A DNA stretch of 64,000 nucleotides. Origin: Salegentibacter agarivorans (GTDB lineage Bacteria > Bacteroidota > Bacteroidia > Flavobacteriales > Flavobacteriaceae). The position numbers were made by a program, and so were the translations under genes. The stretch lies in NCBI RefSeq assembly GCF_900113135.1, contig NZ_FOOH01000007.1:1-64000 (forward strand). Reading direction: 5' to 3'. The first letter of the stretch is position 1, and each line of letters starts with the position of its first letter. The notes under the pieces were generated by a model, which saw only the letters and a list, made by a program, of their open reading frames with translations, was not told the origin of the DNA and searched no databases. Positions 29,710-37,954 of this stretch are shown one piece after another.

Positions 29710-29802
29710 AGTGTCATCACCCCCTTTCTTTAGAAATAGGCTGCAAAGATAATTTAAATCTAAGAACCCACAACCAATATTTTAATTATTTTCAATGCTA
29801 TT

Positions 29803-29850
29803 TCGCAGCTGGTTTGTATTCTTTTTTATCGATCACCATTTTAGCGATAA
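29803..29850 (-). pseudogene. Ghost 3' end of a second acyl-CoA dehydrogenase gene
   Basis: This 48-nt piece repeats 29891-29938, the last codons of the intact acyl-CoA dehydrogenase, 88 nt downstream of it. It still encodes the same tail (IAKMVIDKKEYKPAAK and stop), with differences only at silent positions and in the stop codon (TAG instead of TAA). It looks like what is left of a tandem paralog after deletion. Confidence 0.75.
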
Positions 29851-29885
29851 AAGTAGAATTTTCGCAAAAATGTTAATCTAAAAGA

Positions 29886-31055
29886 TTACTTCGCCGCTGG
29901 CTTGTATTCTTTTTTATCGATCACCATTTTAGCGATAATCTCTCTAAGAATTTCTGAAGTTCCACCACCAATTGGGCCTAGACGGCTATCTCTAAACATT
30001 CTTGCCAATGGATAATCTTCCATATACCCATAACCTCCCAACATCTGCAAACAATCGTAAATAACCTTATCTGCCATTTTTGTTGAAAGTAATTTAGACA
30101 TACTGGCTTCTTTCACCACATATTGCCCGTCATTAAGGCGTTTTGCAATAGAATAATTGAATTCCTTATTCATTTCTACTTCGCTGGCCATATCGGCTAC
30201 CGAATGTCTCAAAGCCTGGAATTTATCTATGGTTCTGCCAAATGCTTCTCTTTCGGCCATGTAACCTAAAGTATAATCCAGGGCATATTCAGCACGGGCG
30301 TGGGCGTTAATTCCCATAATTAATCGCTCTAAAGCAAAGTGCTGCATGATATAAGAAAAACCTTTTCCCTCTTCACCCATTAGATTTTCAGCAGGAATCT
30401 CAACATCGTCAAAAGCAATTTCTGCAGTATCTGAAGCTCTCCAGCCCAGTTTATCTAATTTTGAAGCCGAAATTCCGGGAGTTTCCCTGTCTACAATAAA
30501 AATGCTCATCCCCTTATTTCCCTTATCAGGATCGGTCTTGGCAGCTACTACTAAATAATCTGAATAAACTCCGTTGGTAATAAAAGTCTTGGAACCGTTT
30601 AAAATATATTTATCGCCTTTTTTAATTGCGGTACTTCGCATTCCGGCAACATCAGAGCCACCAAAAGGCTCGGTGATACAAAGACAGCCTATTTTATCTC
30701 CTTCAATACTTGGGTTAAGATATTTTTTCTTAATTGCATCGTCACCTTCTTTATTTACGTGCGTCATTGCCAAATAAGCGTGGGCCCACATAGCAGCAGC
30801 AAAACCACCGCTATTAATTTTTTGAAGTTCTTCCAGGAAGATTACGGTGTAGAAAATATCAAGGTTCATCCCGCCGTATTCCTCGGGCTGGTTAAGGCCA
30901 AAGTAGCCCATTTTACCAAATTTCTTCCAGATAAAGCGTTCTATTGTGCCGGTCTTCTCCCATTTATCAATATGAGGTACCACTTCTTTCTGTAAAAAGT
31001 CCTGAAAACTTTTTCTAAAAAGTTCGTGTTCCTCTGTAAAATACAATGTATTCAT
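29886..31055 (-). CDS. Acyl-CoA dehydrogenase
   Basis: A 389-residue FAD flavoenzyme of the acyl-CoA dehydrogenase family, which introduces the alpha-beta double bond in acyl-CoA breakdown and passes electrons to ETF. Visible parts are the N-terminal helical domain, the FAD-binding CLCITEPFGGSDVAGMRST segment, and the C-terminal MLGGYGYMEDYPLARMFRDS segment with the second signature. The substrate (fatty or branched acyl-CoA) cannot be told. It appears to be a single-gene transcript. A 48-nt copy of its 3' end lies just behind it. Confidence 0.93.
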   Translation of the reverse strand: MNTLYFTEEHELFRKSFQDFLQKEVVPHIDKWEKTGTIERFIWKKFGKMGYFGLNQPEEYGGMNLDIFYTVIFLEELQKINSGGFAAAMWAHAYLAMTHVNKEGDDAIKKKYLNPSIEGDKIGCLCITEPFGGSDVAGMRSTAIKKGDKYILNGSKTFITNGVYSDYLVVAAKTDPDKGNKGMSIFIVDRETPGISASKLDKLGWRASDTAEIAFDDVEIPAENLMGEEGKGFSYIMQHFALERLIMGINAHARAEYALDYTLGYMAEREAFGRTIDKFQALRHSVADMASEVEMNKEFNYSIAKRLNDGQYVVKEASMSKLLSTKMADKVIYDCLQMLGGYGYMEDYPLARMFRDSRLGPIGGGTSEILREIIAKMVIDKKEYKPAAK

Positions 31056-31178
31056 GCTATTTTCTTTTTTCTTTTATTTAGAAAGGAAGCAAACTTCCGG
31101 GCCACTAAAATAAAATCAATTTTTATTATAGTAATTAATCCACGGATAAATATTTAAGTAAGCTAAAATTCCGAATAT

Positions 31179-32045
31179 TCAATTTAAGATCAAATATAAT
31201 TGAATTCTATCGATTTTATCTGAAGGAAAACTTTCTATTTTTGATAATTCTTCAAAAGAACTAATTTCTTCGTGTAGTTGGCGGTAATCTATAATCTCCC
31301 TCGCAAGCTCATATTTAATATACGGAACATCTACCAGGTCTAGAACTTTCGCTTTATTAATATTTATTAAGCTGAAATCTTCATCTTTAAAAACCTTAAA
31401 TTGCTGCTGCAACTTTTCCCGCGTTTCATAAATTAAACCATAAATATCTTTTAACTGAATCTCGCTTCTAAAACCACCAATTTTATTTCTATAATTTACA
31501 ATCCTATTGGCCAGCACCTCACCCATTCCATTTATCTTTTGTAAATCTTCTGATTTTGCTGTATTTAAATCTGAAATTTTCACAGAAGGGATATTTCTAT
31601 TGTTCTCTTTTTCCTTTTCGGCCTCAGTAACCCAATTTGGGAATTTAAAATACGGAGAAATTGTAGCAAGTAAAGAATCTGAAACACCCGTAACTTTTTG
31701 AAAATCTTTTGCAGAATTAATCCATTTATTTTCTTCTCTAAATTGATGAAGTTTATTAATTTCTTCAACACTCATTCCTAAAGTGTAGCCTTTAAAATCT
31801 GTAATGTAATTAGGGTTAAAAGGAAATATCTTAATTGTATCTGCCTCTGCCCTGGCTAATTTTATAGAATCTATTTGTGCTTGAAAAGATTCTATTTCTT
31901 CCGGGGATAAAGCTTCAGAATTACTTTCCGAAGAAAAATCAGCAAAAAAATAAATCGCCTGAAAAAGAATTATAATTATTACCAAAAGAAAAATCCCATT
32001 TTGTTGGCTCCTGTTGAACACAAAATGGGATTTTATCAATTTCAT
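31179..32045 (-). CDS. ComEA-like helix-hairpin-helix protein
   Basis: A 288-residue protein with one membrane helix near the N-terminus (about 15-34) and several helix-hairpin-helix units. The clearest is at about residues 155-185 (LNTAKSEDLQKINGMGEVLANRIVNYRNKIGGF), with degenerate copies before (about 85-135) and after it (about 230-288). HhH units of this type bind DNA without sequence specificity, as in ComEA of natural transformation. Being anchored with the HhH part likely outside the cytoplasm, a role in DNA uptake is possible but not shown. It follows the fused AGCS gene by 12 nt. Confidence 0.82.
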   Translation of the reverse strand: MKLIKSHFVFNRSQQNGIFLLVIIIILFQAIYFFADFSSESNSEALSPEEIESFQAQIDSIKLARAEADTIKIFPFNPNYITDFKGYTLGMSVEEINKLHQFREENKWINSAKDFQKVTGVSDSLLATISPYFKFPNWVTEAEKEKENNRNIPSVKISDLNTAKSEDLQKINGMGEVLANRIVNYRNKIGGFRSEIQLKDIYGLIYETREKLQQQFKVFKDEDFSLININKAKVLDLVDVPYIKYELAREIIDYRQLHEEISSFEELSKIESFPSDKIDRIQLYLILN

Positions 32046-32057
32046 AATTTTACAAGG

Positions 32058-34136
32058 TTAGCTAGCTTTTGCCTCTCGTTGTTTCTTGAATAATTCTCCT
32101 GCTTTTAGCTTTCGGGAATATTCATTTAGATCTTTTCTTACTTCACTAGACATAATATAAAGTCCTATAATGTTCGGGAAGGACATCGCAAGGATCATCA
32201 TATCAGAGAAGTCTAATACGGCTCCTAAACTAATGGAAGCTCCTACTACAACAAACACAAGGAATAATATTTTATATGCCAATTCTGTTTTTTTGCTTTT
32301 TCCGAAGAGGTAAGTCCAGGAACGCATCCCGTAATAAGACCAGGAAATCATTGTTGAAAATGCAAATAAGAAAACTGCCATTGCCAACACATAAGGGAAC
32401 CAGGAAACTACACTTGCAAAAGCATCTGAGGTTAATTGAACCCCACCTACTCCTTCTACTTCGTGCATTCCGGTAAAGATTAATACTAAAGCAGTTAAAG
32501 TACAAACCACTACAGTATCAATAAAAGGCTCTAATAAAGCGACAAAACCTTCAGATGGCGGGTGATTTGTTTTTGCTGCCGAGTGAGCAATCGCTGCCGA
32601 CCCAACACCAGCTTCGTTAGAGAATGCTGCACGTTGAAAACCAACAATTAGCACCCCTATAATTCCACCTTTCATCGCTGTAGCGTTAAAAGCTCCATCG
32701 TAAATAGCTCCAAATGCCGGAACAATATTTTCTATATTTATAAATATTACAGTTAAAGCACCAAGAACGTATACTGCAGCCATAAATGGCACCACCTTAC
32801 CGGTTACTTTAGCAATACTTTGAATACCTCCAATAATAACAATACCTACAAGAACTGCTACTCCAATACCAAACCAAAATCCATTACCAATTAAGAAAGT
32901 AAACTGGCCAGAAAGGATTTCAAAAGATTGATTGGCCTGGAACATATTTCCACCACCAAATGAGGCACCAATACCTAAAATAGCGAAAAACGCAGCAAGG
33001 AATTTACCTAAACCACGCATATTTCTTTTTTCAAGTCCGTAGCGCAAATAGTTCATTGGTCCTCCAAAGATTCTCCCTTCAGAGTTTATAAAACGATATT
33101 TTACACCAAGCGTACATTCTACGAATTTTGATGCCATACCCAGTAAACCTGCAATAATCATCCAGAAAGTTGCTCCTGCACCACCAAGGGAAATTGCAAC
33201 GGCAACACCGGCAATATTACCTAGACCTACTGTAGCAGAAACTGCGGTAGCCAGCGCCTGAAAGTGAGTAATACTACCCGGCGCGTTAGGCTCGTCATAT
33301 TTTCCTCTGGCAAGGTCTATAGAGTGTTTAAAACCTTTAAAGTTGATGAAGCCCATTTTTACAGTAAAGAATGCTGCACCAAAAATTAACCAAACAACAA
33401 TAAAAGGAATATTATGTTTTTGTGGAGTTCCATTAGGATTGGTTAGAATTTGCGGTTCATCATATTGAATTTGGGCCAACATATGGGCGTTTGTTTCAAT
33501 AAGATCTGAACTATTTTGATAATCCCATATTGTTTCGCCTTCTCCTACCAGATATTCTACTGTTCCAGTAGCATTGGCCATAACCTCTAGATCACCGCTA
33601 TTTTGAGATCCTACAATGGCAATAAGGTCACCTTCTTCTACGTGAGCTCCCTCTTCTACCTGCCATTCTTTTAAGATGAATTTATCTTCTGTATCAGCAC
33701 TCCAATCTGGAGTGGGGACAAAACGTTTTTCGGCATATACCTTTGGATCGTAGATTCCTACAGCGGTAAATGGATCCCAGAAAAGAATAGCCGTCATTCC
33801 TTCTACAATGGGAACAAAAGTACCGTTAAAATGTTCGGTAATAGCATCAGCCTTTATTTCAAAACTTTTTGTTACAGAATTACCTTCACTGTCGGTAACT
33901 GTTACTTCATAAGGAACTCCTTCGGTAAGACCTTCTGCTCTGGATGATTCTAAAGAAGTTTCGGGATCAGACCATTGGTATTTATAAGGAGGTACTCCTC
34001 CTTCAACCTCAAGATCAATAAACCCGTTATTAATAATATTGGAAGGATTGCCAACTTTGGCCTGGACATCCAGTTCTTGTGCATTAATCGCTAAAATTGA
34101 AAACAAAAAGAACATTGAAAGCAGATACTTTCTCAT
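32058..34136 (-). CDS. AGCS sodium:amino-acid symporter fused to Ig-like and lipoyl-like periplasmic domains
   Basis: Encodes 692 residues. Order: signal peptide (1-19, ending INAQ), an Ig/SprB-like repeat (about 30-95, GGVPPYKYQWSD, YEVTVTDSEGNSVTKSF), a hydrophobic stretch (FVPIVEGMTAILFWDP), a lipoyl/biotinyl-type barrel-sandwich domain (about 150-205, EWQVEEGAHVEEGDLIAIV) and a full AGCS symporter (from about 250, ATAVSATVGLGNIAGVAVAI; FSNEAGVGSAAIAHSA). The hairpin that would carry the modified Lys reads GSQNSGD, so no lipoylation or biotinylation is expected. The extra domains should face the periplasm. A paralog of the same build lies at 37955. Transported substrate unknown. Confidence 0.88.
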   Translation of the reverse strand: MRKYLLSMFFLFSILAINAQELDVQAKVGNPSNIINNGFIDLEVEGGVPPYKYQWSDPETSLESSRAEGLTEGVPYEVTVTDSEGNSVTKSFEIKADAITEHFNGTFVPIVEGMTAILFWDPFTAVGIYDPKVYAEKRFVPTPDWSADTEDKFILKEWQVEEGAHVEEGDLIAIVGSQNSGDLEVMANATGTVEYLVGEGETIWDYQNSSDLIETNAHMLAQIQYDEPQILTNPNGTPQKHNIPFIVVWLIFGAAFFTVKMGFINFKGFKHSIDLARGKYDEPNAPGSITHFQALATAVSATVGLGNIAGVAVAISLGGAGATFWMIIAGLLGMASKFVECTLGVKYRFINSEGRIFGGPMNYLRYGLEKRNMRGLGKFLAAFFAILGIGASFGGGNMFQANQSFEILSGQFTFLIGNGFWFGIGVAVLVGIVIIGGIQSIAKVTGKVVPFMAAVYVLGALTVIFINIENIVPAFGAIYDGAFNATAMKGGIIGVLIVGFQRAAFSNEAGVGSAAIAHSAAKTNHPPSEGFVALLEPFIDTVVVCTLTALVLIFTGMHEVEGVGGVQLTSDAFASVVSWFPYVLAMAVFLFAFSTMISWSYYGMRSWTYLFGKSKKTELAYKILFLVFVVVGASISLGAVLDFSDMMILAMSFPNIIGLYIMSSEVRKDLNEYSRKLKAGELFKKQREAKAS

Positions 34137-34306
34137 ATAGTATAAAGGTTGTTTAATTTAGATTGATAATTTCCGCGAAGCAAGATGCTAAAAAAATGGG
34201 CCTTTTCAAATTTTTGGGAGTTAAAATGTAAAGGTATTGTTAAATTTAGTTTGATTAAATCCTGAAGAAACTTAAAATTATTGATAAAAATGCAGTTAAA
34301 TACCGG

Positions 34307-34537
34307 TTATAGATCAAAAACTGAAGTTCTTTTAGTGTACACCAAGTCTTTAAGTTTTAACCAAAATGCAAGGACCAAATACACCACAAACCAGGAGCCC
34401 AGTGTTACAAACGAGGCATAAATAAAAAACAAGCGTACACTTTTGGCGCGTATTCCCATTTTATCGGCCACTCGGGAAGAAACATAAAAACCATGTCTTT
34501 CAAAAAAATAACGAATATTGTGCACCATTTTTGTCAT
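34307..34537 (-). CDS. Small PspC-domain membrane protein
   Basis: A 76-residue protein with a PspC-type core: SSRVADKMGIRAKSVRLFFI followed by one long membrane segment (about 34-62). PspC domains take part in envelope stress signalling, but this stand-alone form has no assigned role. The gene is 18 nt behind DUF2851 and probably in the same transcript. The start could also be the Met three codons in. Confidence 0.78.
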   Translation of the reverse strand: MTKMVHNIRYFFERHGFYVSSRVADKMGIRAKSVRLFFIYASFVTLGSWFVVYLVLAFWLKLKDLVYTKRTSVFDL

Positions 34538-34555
34538 CGTTACAAATATAAGATT

Positions 34556-35836
34556 TTAAGTCTTTCGTTGCAGTAATTTTACACCAATAGCACAATCAAG
34601 ACATTTATTGGCTTCACAATAATTCTTTTTTAAGTTTATCATAGCCTGGGAATGTAAAGCGTTTTGCGTACTGCCATTTTTAATTTTATTAAAATTCTGA
34701 ACAATCTTATTATTCTCGGCAGGTATTTTTTCTATTAGCTCTAGTAAAATTTCTATTTCATCATTACCGCGCGATTGGGAATAACAAAAACGAAGCGGAA
34801 TAATAGTATTTATAAGCACCAGATCTTTAAAAGCGGGACTTAGCCTTTTTTCCCTTTCTCTATGTTTCTTCGGAAATGAATAATGCTGCCGCCAAAATTC
34901 AGAAGTTTCTACATCTAAAATTTTATAAATAGGCTCTAAAGATTTTGAAGCAATTAATTCTGAAAACAAATTCTTCTGCTTAAAATAAAGCGAAGCCAAC
35001 TGAGACAGCCTAATATTCGGAAAATTATCTGGCCGTAACCTGAAATATTTTGGAGGAATCACGCCAGAATTTGAGAGTTTGTATTTATGTTTTAGATAGG
35101 CATATTCCTGCTGCAGTTTTTTATAATAAGGGATATTTATTTGCTTACTAAGCAAACCGGCCTGGCCAAAAAACAAAGCTTCAAGTTGTAAATTATTTTG
35201 AGAGGATTTCTGCACCACAGAAAAATCCAAACTTTGCGCCATACTTAGAAACGCATCTCCATTAAGATTAAGCCCAAAGTTTTTAGCTAACATCTGAAAT
35301 AAAACTGCTTCCCAGTTATTCCCAGATTTCCCTAATAAATCTAAAATAAGTATAGATTTTTCTTCTAAACGCTTTAAATAAAGACGCTCCTGCCAATGGC
35401 GCAGCGTGAAATCATCTACTTCTTTAAAATTTTTCTCGCAATTAATCCAGTTTTCAGGAGAAGCAAAAAGTTGGCGATAACCCAAAAGTAAATCCTGATC
35501 TACAAGACTTTTTAAGCTTAAAGCGGGTATAGAAGTTTTATTATGCCTTTGTACGTCAACATCGTCTTCCCAAACTACGTGTAAAATAACATTATCGTAA
35601 TTTGTGTCTTTTTCGTGTTGGTGAAAATACCAATCTGATGCTTTGATATGCAACTCTACATTTCCGGCCCATAGCTGGTCTCCAATTTTTAAGCGCGCAT
35701 TGAAGAAATCGGGGCCCGAATTAAAATTATGAGTTCCACTATCTATTAGAAGTATTTTTTCTCCCTGCGTGGTTTTTGCATTGGTGAAATCGAATTTCTT
35801 GTATTTCCATAGATAATGTAAAAAATCTTCGCGCAT
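34556..35836 (-). CDS. DUF2851 family protein
   Basis: A 426-residue cytoplasmic protein recognised by its N-terminus (REDFLHYLWKYKKFDF) and the GTHNFNSGPDFFNARLKIG and AGNVELHIKASDWYFHQHE motifs. The acidic and His residues in these motifs recall a nuclease-like fold, but no activity is known to me. The C-terminus has four Cys (CEANKCLDCAIG) that could bind metal or a cluster. It is followed by the PspC gene. Confidence 0.85.
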   Translation of the reverse strand: MREDFLHYLWKYKKFDFTNAKTTQGEKILLIDSGTHNFNSGPDFFNARLKIGDQLWAGNVELHIKASDWYFHQHEKDTNYDNVILHVVWEDDVDVQRHNKTSIPALSLKSLVDQDLLLGYRQLFASPENWINCEKNFKEVDDFTLRHWQERLYLKRLEEKSILILDLLGKSGNNWEAVLFQMLAKNFGLNLNGDAFLSMAQSLDFSVVQKSSQNNLQLEALFFGQAGLLSKQINIPYYKKLQQEYAYLKHKYKLSNSGVIPPKYFRLRPDNFPNIRLSQLASLYFKQKNLFSELIASKSLEPIYKILDVETSEFWRQHYSFPKKHREREKRLSPAFKDLVLINTIIPLRFCYSQSRGNDEIEILLELIEKIPAENNKIVQNFNKIKNGSTQNALHSQAMINLKKNYCEANKCLDCAIGVKLLQRKT

Positions 35837-35879
35837 CTTCTAAAATTAGAAAAATGCGCTTTAAGACCAGTCTTTTAAG

Positions 35880-36584
35880 CTACTGGGGGAACATTTGGGG
35901 GATTTCATCTATAATTTCTTCCACCCAAAAGCGATACATCAATCCGCTGGGGTGTAAATTATCTTCGGCAATAAGGGCGGCATCTCTTTCAGCTTCACGG
36001 GAAATTGGCGTAATGTTATAAAAATCAACCTCAAATTCTGCCGCAATTCTTCTAAAAACCGCATTAAACTCATCTATTTCCTCGCCAATAGTTTCTGCAT
36101 TTTCTGCTCCAAAAGGCGTCACTCCATAATCTGGAATACTCAAAGCAAAAACGCCTTTTTCCCTACGTTTAGAATGATTAAGCGCCAACTTAAAAATCTC
36201 GCGCAATTCTTCTTCATAATCTTCAATACCTTGTCCCTGGTACTGATTATTAACTCCAATTAAAATAGAAACTAAATCAAATTCTCGGGTATAATTCAAT
36301 TCAGATCGCATTGCGGCTAATAAATTTCCAGAGGTCCAACCGGTTTTGGCAATAATTTTCGGCGGTGCTACTTTATAACCTCTTTCGTTAAGTTGAGCCA
36401 CCAACTGTACCGGCCAGCGCTCTTTTTCGGGTACACTTTCACCAATGGTATAAGAATCACCCAGGGCAAGGTAACTATAATCCATACCTGAAGAATTATC
36501 GGTTTCTGTATTCTGGGTGACAGAATTAGATGTGTTGCAACCAATTACTAAAAATGCTAAAATTATAAAGTAGAAATTTTTCAT
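35880..36584 (-). CDS. SGNH/GDSL-hydrolase lipoprotein
   Basis: A 234-residue lipoprotein: signal with lipobox ending in Cys16 (FLVIGC), then an SGNH hydrolase domain. Block I is LALGDSYTIG with the likely nucleophile Ser44, block III is IGVNNQYQG, and block V is DNLHPSG with catalytic Asp and His. Such enzymes are esterases, lipases or sugar O-deacetylases; the substrate cannot be told. It is expected at the periplasmic face of a membrane. Confidence 0.9.
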   Translation of the reverse strand: MKNFYFIILAFLVIGCNTSNSVTQNTETDNSSGMDYSYLALGDSYTIGESVPEKERWPVQLVAQLNERGYKVAPPKIIAKTGWTSGNLLAAMRSELNYTREFDLVSILIGVNNQYQGQGIEDYEEELREIFKLALNHSKRREKGVFALSIPDYGVTPFGAENAETIGEEIDEFNAVFRRIAAEFEVDFYNITPISREAERDAALIAEDNLHPSGLMYRFWVEEIIDEIPQMFPQ

Positions 36585-36652
36585 TCAGAATCTTTTTAGG
36601 GCTTTAAATAGTGTATTTTGCAGCAATTTAAAACATTTAGCCCATTTGTAAT

Positions 36653-37206
36653 ATGAAATTATACTTCATTTTATTCTTTTTAAGCAGCGCAGTCTTTGCC
36701 CAGGAAACACCGGCAAAAGCTTTTGGAACCAACTTCAGCAACACTGCGGTAAATCTTATGAAGGCACTATAACCCAGGGAATAGGCAACGCTGATTTTGA
36801 TGGCAAGAAATTAATTATGCACGTGAGGTCTTGCGAGGAAAATGAAATTAAAATCCCATTTTTTGTAGGAGAAAATAAATCCCGGACCTGGATTTTACGA
36901 TTAAAAGATAATAAAATTGAGCTGAAACATGATCACCGCAAACCCGATGGCAGCGAAGATAAAATAACGCAGTACGGCGGCACGGCTTCTAACAACGGTT
37001 TAGCCAACATCCAGGTATTTCCTGCTGATGACGAAACGGCCGAATTACTTCCCGCTGCGGCAACCAATGTTTGGTGGATAAGCTTAGATGATGAAATTTT
37101 TAGTTACAATCTTAAAAGAATTGGTGCTAAAACTAATTTTAGTGTAGAATTTGATCTTTCCAATCCAATAAAAACACCTGATGCTCCCTGGGGATGGGAA
37201 GAATAA
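36653..37206 (+). pseudogene. Secreted conserved protein broken by a one-base deletion
   Basis: The ATG at 36653 opens a frame with a good signal peptide (MKLYFILFFLSSAVFAQ) that stops at 36770-36772 after about 39 codons. From about 36735 on, the frame shifted by one base continues with HCGKSYEGTITQGIGNADFDG and runs to 37206. The joined product of about 184 residues would be a small periplasmic protein with a CGK..Y start motif and a LPAAATNVWWIS tail. The shift fits loss of a single base near 36735-36745. I recognise the type as a conserved Bacteroidota hypothetical protein without known function. It could also be a sequencing error. Confidence 0.7.
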
Positions 37207-37320
37207 TATTTAAGATTATTTTGTAAGCAATACCTAAATTGCGGTTAAACCCTGCGGAAATAATTCCTTTTTTGGAATTTTTGTTTATCTTTTTTAGCAA
37301 AGTGAACCAGCAACTCAATT

Positions 37321-37503
37321 ATGGAACCCAACCAAGAAAATAAAACAACCACTTCCAATATTACTTCAGAACCAACCCAGGAAAAAGAAGAACCTAAAAC
37401 CGGATTCGGACGTTTCTTTTCTAAAGTGGGGTATTCAATTTGGATAGCGGTAATGATAGTTGGTGGTATAATTGCTTTCCTGGTTTCCCTCCTGGTATTA
37501 TGA
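37321..37503 (+). CDS. Small single-span membrane protein
   Basis: A 60-residue protein: a Glu/Thr/Asn/Lys-rich soluble N-terminus (1-27), an amphipathic FGRFFSKVGYS segment and one membrane helix (about 37-60) that forms the C-terminus. No known family recognised. Its TGA stop overlaps the ATG of the next gene (ATGA), so the two are translationally coupled. Confidence 0.6.
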   Translation: MEPNQENKTTTSNITSEPTQEKEEPKTGFGRFFSKVGYSIWIAVMIVGGIIAFLVSLLVL

Positions 37504-37847
37504 AAAGTCTAAGAACATTCTTTTTTATATGCTGCTTTCTTTTTGCTCTTCTCCAAACTTTTTATTTTTTTGAGATCCCGCTCCCCGATTTCATCAATTT
37601 CTACCTGGCAAATTTTCTTTGTATGCCTATTGTATTAAGCATTTGTCTCTATACGGTACAGCTTCTTAAAAAGGATAAAACTTTACGTTTAAATCTTATA
37701 ACTGTACTTTCAGTATTCGTGATGTATGCTATTTATTTTGAAGTTATTCTACCACCACTACACTGGAGATACACGGCCGATATAATTGACGTGCTTCTAT
37801 ATTTAATTGGAAGTTTTCTCTTTTATTTTCTTCAGAAATTAACTTAA
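37500..37847 (+). CDS. Four-helix membrane protein of the 'magnesium citrate transporter-like' hypothetical family
   Basis: A 115-residue protein with about four membrane helices. The motifs FLCMPIVLSICLYTVQ and FEVILPPLHWRYTADIID match a small flavobacterial family often labelled magnesium citrate secondary transporter; I know of no experiment behind that label and would not rely on it. The start is the ATG at 37500, overlapping the stop of the 60-residue gene by 4 nt; the frame is open further upstream but there it only shadows that gene. Confidence 0.62.
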   Translation: MKSLRTFFFICCFLFALLQTFYFFEIPLPDFINFYLANFLCMPIVLSICLYTVQLLKKDKTLRLNLITVLSVFVMYAIYFEVILPPLHWRYTADIIDVLLYLIGSFLFYFLQKLT

Positions 37848-37954
37848 CCAAACAACCTCGAAGCCAGCTCACGAAGCTATTAAAAAGAATAATATTCTAT
37901 TCCGAGCAAAGCATCATAGCAATTGAATCTCGATTATAGAGTCAATTTACCTCC

